A DNA stretch of 6,028 nucleotides from Armatimonadota bacterium (GTDB taxonomy: Bacteria > Armatimonadota > Chthonomonadetes > Chthonomonadales > Chthonomonadaceae), in NCBI GenBank assembly GCA_026392135.1, contig JAPLCR010000421.1:1-6028 (forward strand). Direction: 5' to 3'. The notes under the pieces are model-generated. The model was given only the letters and a program-made list of their open reading frames with translations. It had not been told where the DNA came from and did not search any database. Numbering within the stretch: the stretch's first letter is position 1; each line of letters starts with the position of its first letter. Shown piece by piece: positions 5,948 to 6,028 of the stretch. The position numbers were made by a program, and so were the translations under genes.

Positions 5948-5955
5948 CAACCAGA

Positions 5956-6028
5956 TTGGCAGTTAAGATCCGAATGCAGCGCATGGGCGCAAAGCGAAGC
6001 CCGTTCTACCGTGTGGTGGTCGCCAACA
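5956..6028 (+). CDS. rpsP: 30S ribosomal protein S16, 5' part only (cut by window edge)
   Basis: The 24 visible codons read 'AVKIRMQRMGAKRSPFYRVV' after the start and continue 'VAN', the typical N-terminus of S16, which binds 16S rRNA early in 30S assembly. S16 is usually 80-100 residues, so most of the gene lies beyond the window. The start codon is TTG, unusual for a ribosomal protein gene, but the Shine-Dalgarno site in front is strong. It follows ffh by 244 nt on the same strand; ffh followed by rpsP is a common bacterial order, linking protein export and ribosome synthesis. Confidence 0.93.
   Translation, partial: MAVKIRMQRMGAKRSPFYRVVVAN

Larger units (their letters stand above)
5712..5955 (+). 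promoter_or_regulatory. Structured ffh-rpsP intergenic region (leader of rpsP)
   Basis: No coding gene, tRNA or SRP RNA is visible in these 244 nt. Several short hairpins occur in series: CACTCAGC/GCTGTGTG (5725-5746, one mismatch), GTTCAG-GTAGT-CTGAAC (5798-5814), GCCGA/TCGGC (5861-5876), ATCTCT-TCCA-AGAGAT (5891-5906), and one abutting the rpsP binding site (5923-5940). None is followed by a U-tract, so no intrinsic terminator for ffh is seen and ffh and rpsP may be co-transcribed. I found no convincing promoter of rpsP's own. Confidence 0.4.

Noticed and set aside
5712..5955. tRNA gene in the ffh-rpsP gap
   Set aside because: No run of four stems with a TTC-loop motif and matching acceptor arms could be assembled.

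Overview
The window is bacterial chromosomal DNA of roughly balanced GC content. It carries Shine-Dalgarno sites and sigma70/sigmaA-type promoters. The gene set is mostly housekeeping: Holliday-junction motor ruvB, signal-recognition-particle GTPase ffh, and the start of ribosomal protein gene rpsP. Next to these sit an HtrA/DegP-type protease, a HEAT-repeat protein, a small membrane protein and a DapA-superfamily enzyme. The ffh-rpsP order occurs in Firmicutes and several other phyla, so it does not fix the phylum. I suspect a less-studied lineage (Armatimonadota or Chloroflexota would fit), but that is a guess. I see no phage, transposon, CRISPR, tRNA or rRNA sequence.

Layout. From about 4033 down to 1 the genes lie on the minus strand: a 142-aa multi-pass membrane protein (4033-3605), a membrane-anchored serine protease with a PDZ domain (3537-2401, own promoter), a HEAT-repeat protein (2384-1686, 16 nt behind the protease, probably one operon), ruvB (1614-642, own strong promoter) and a DapA-like enzyme that leaves the window at base 1. 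From about 4124 rightward the plus strand carries a near-consensus promoter, a leader of about 165 nt, ffh (4326-5711), a structured 244-nt gap, and rpsP starting with TTG at 5956 and cut by the right edge.

The main oddity is that two core ATP/GTPase genes lack conserved internal sequence. ruvB has a net loss of about 95 nt, which removes the sensor-1 and arginine-finger segment and breaks the frame. ffh has an in-frame gap of about 14 codons directly after its P-loop. Everything around these gaps is well conserved. They are either consensus/assembly collapses or real inactivating lesions; the sequence alone cannot say which. Other points of interest are two dyads in the ruvB promoter, a DapA homologue with altered catalytic positions, and structured leaders before ffh and rpsP. 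I found no convincing evidence of a new multi-gene system.
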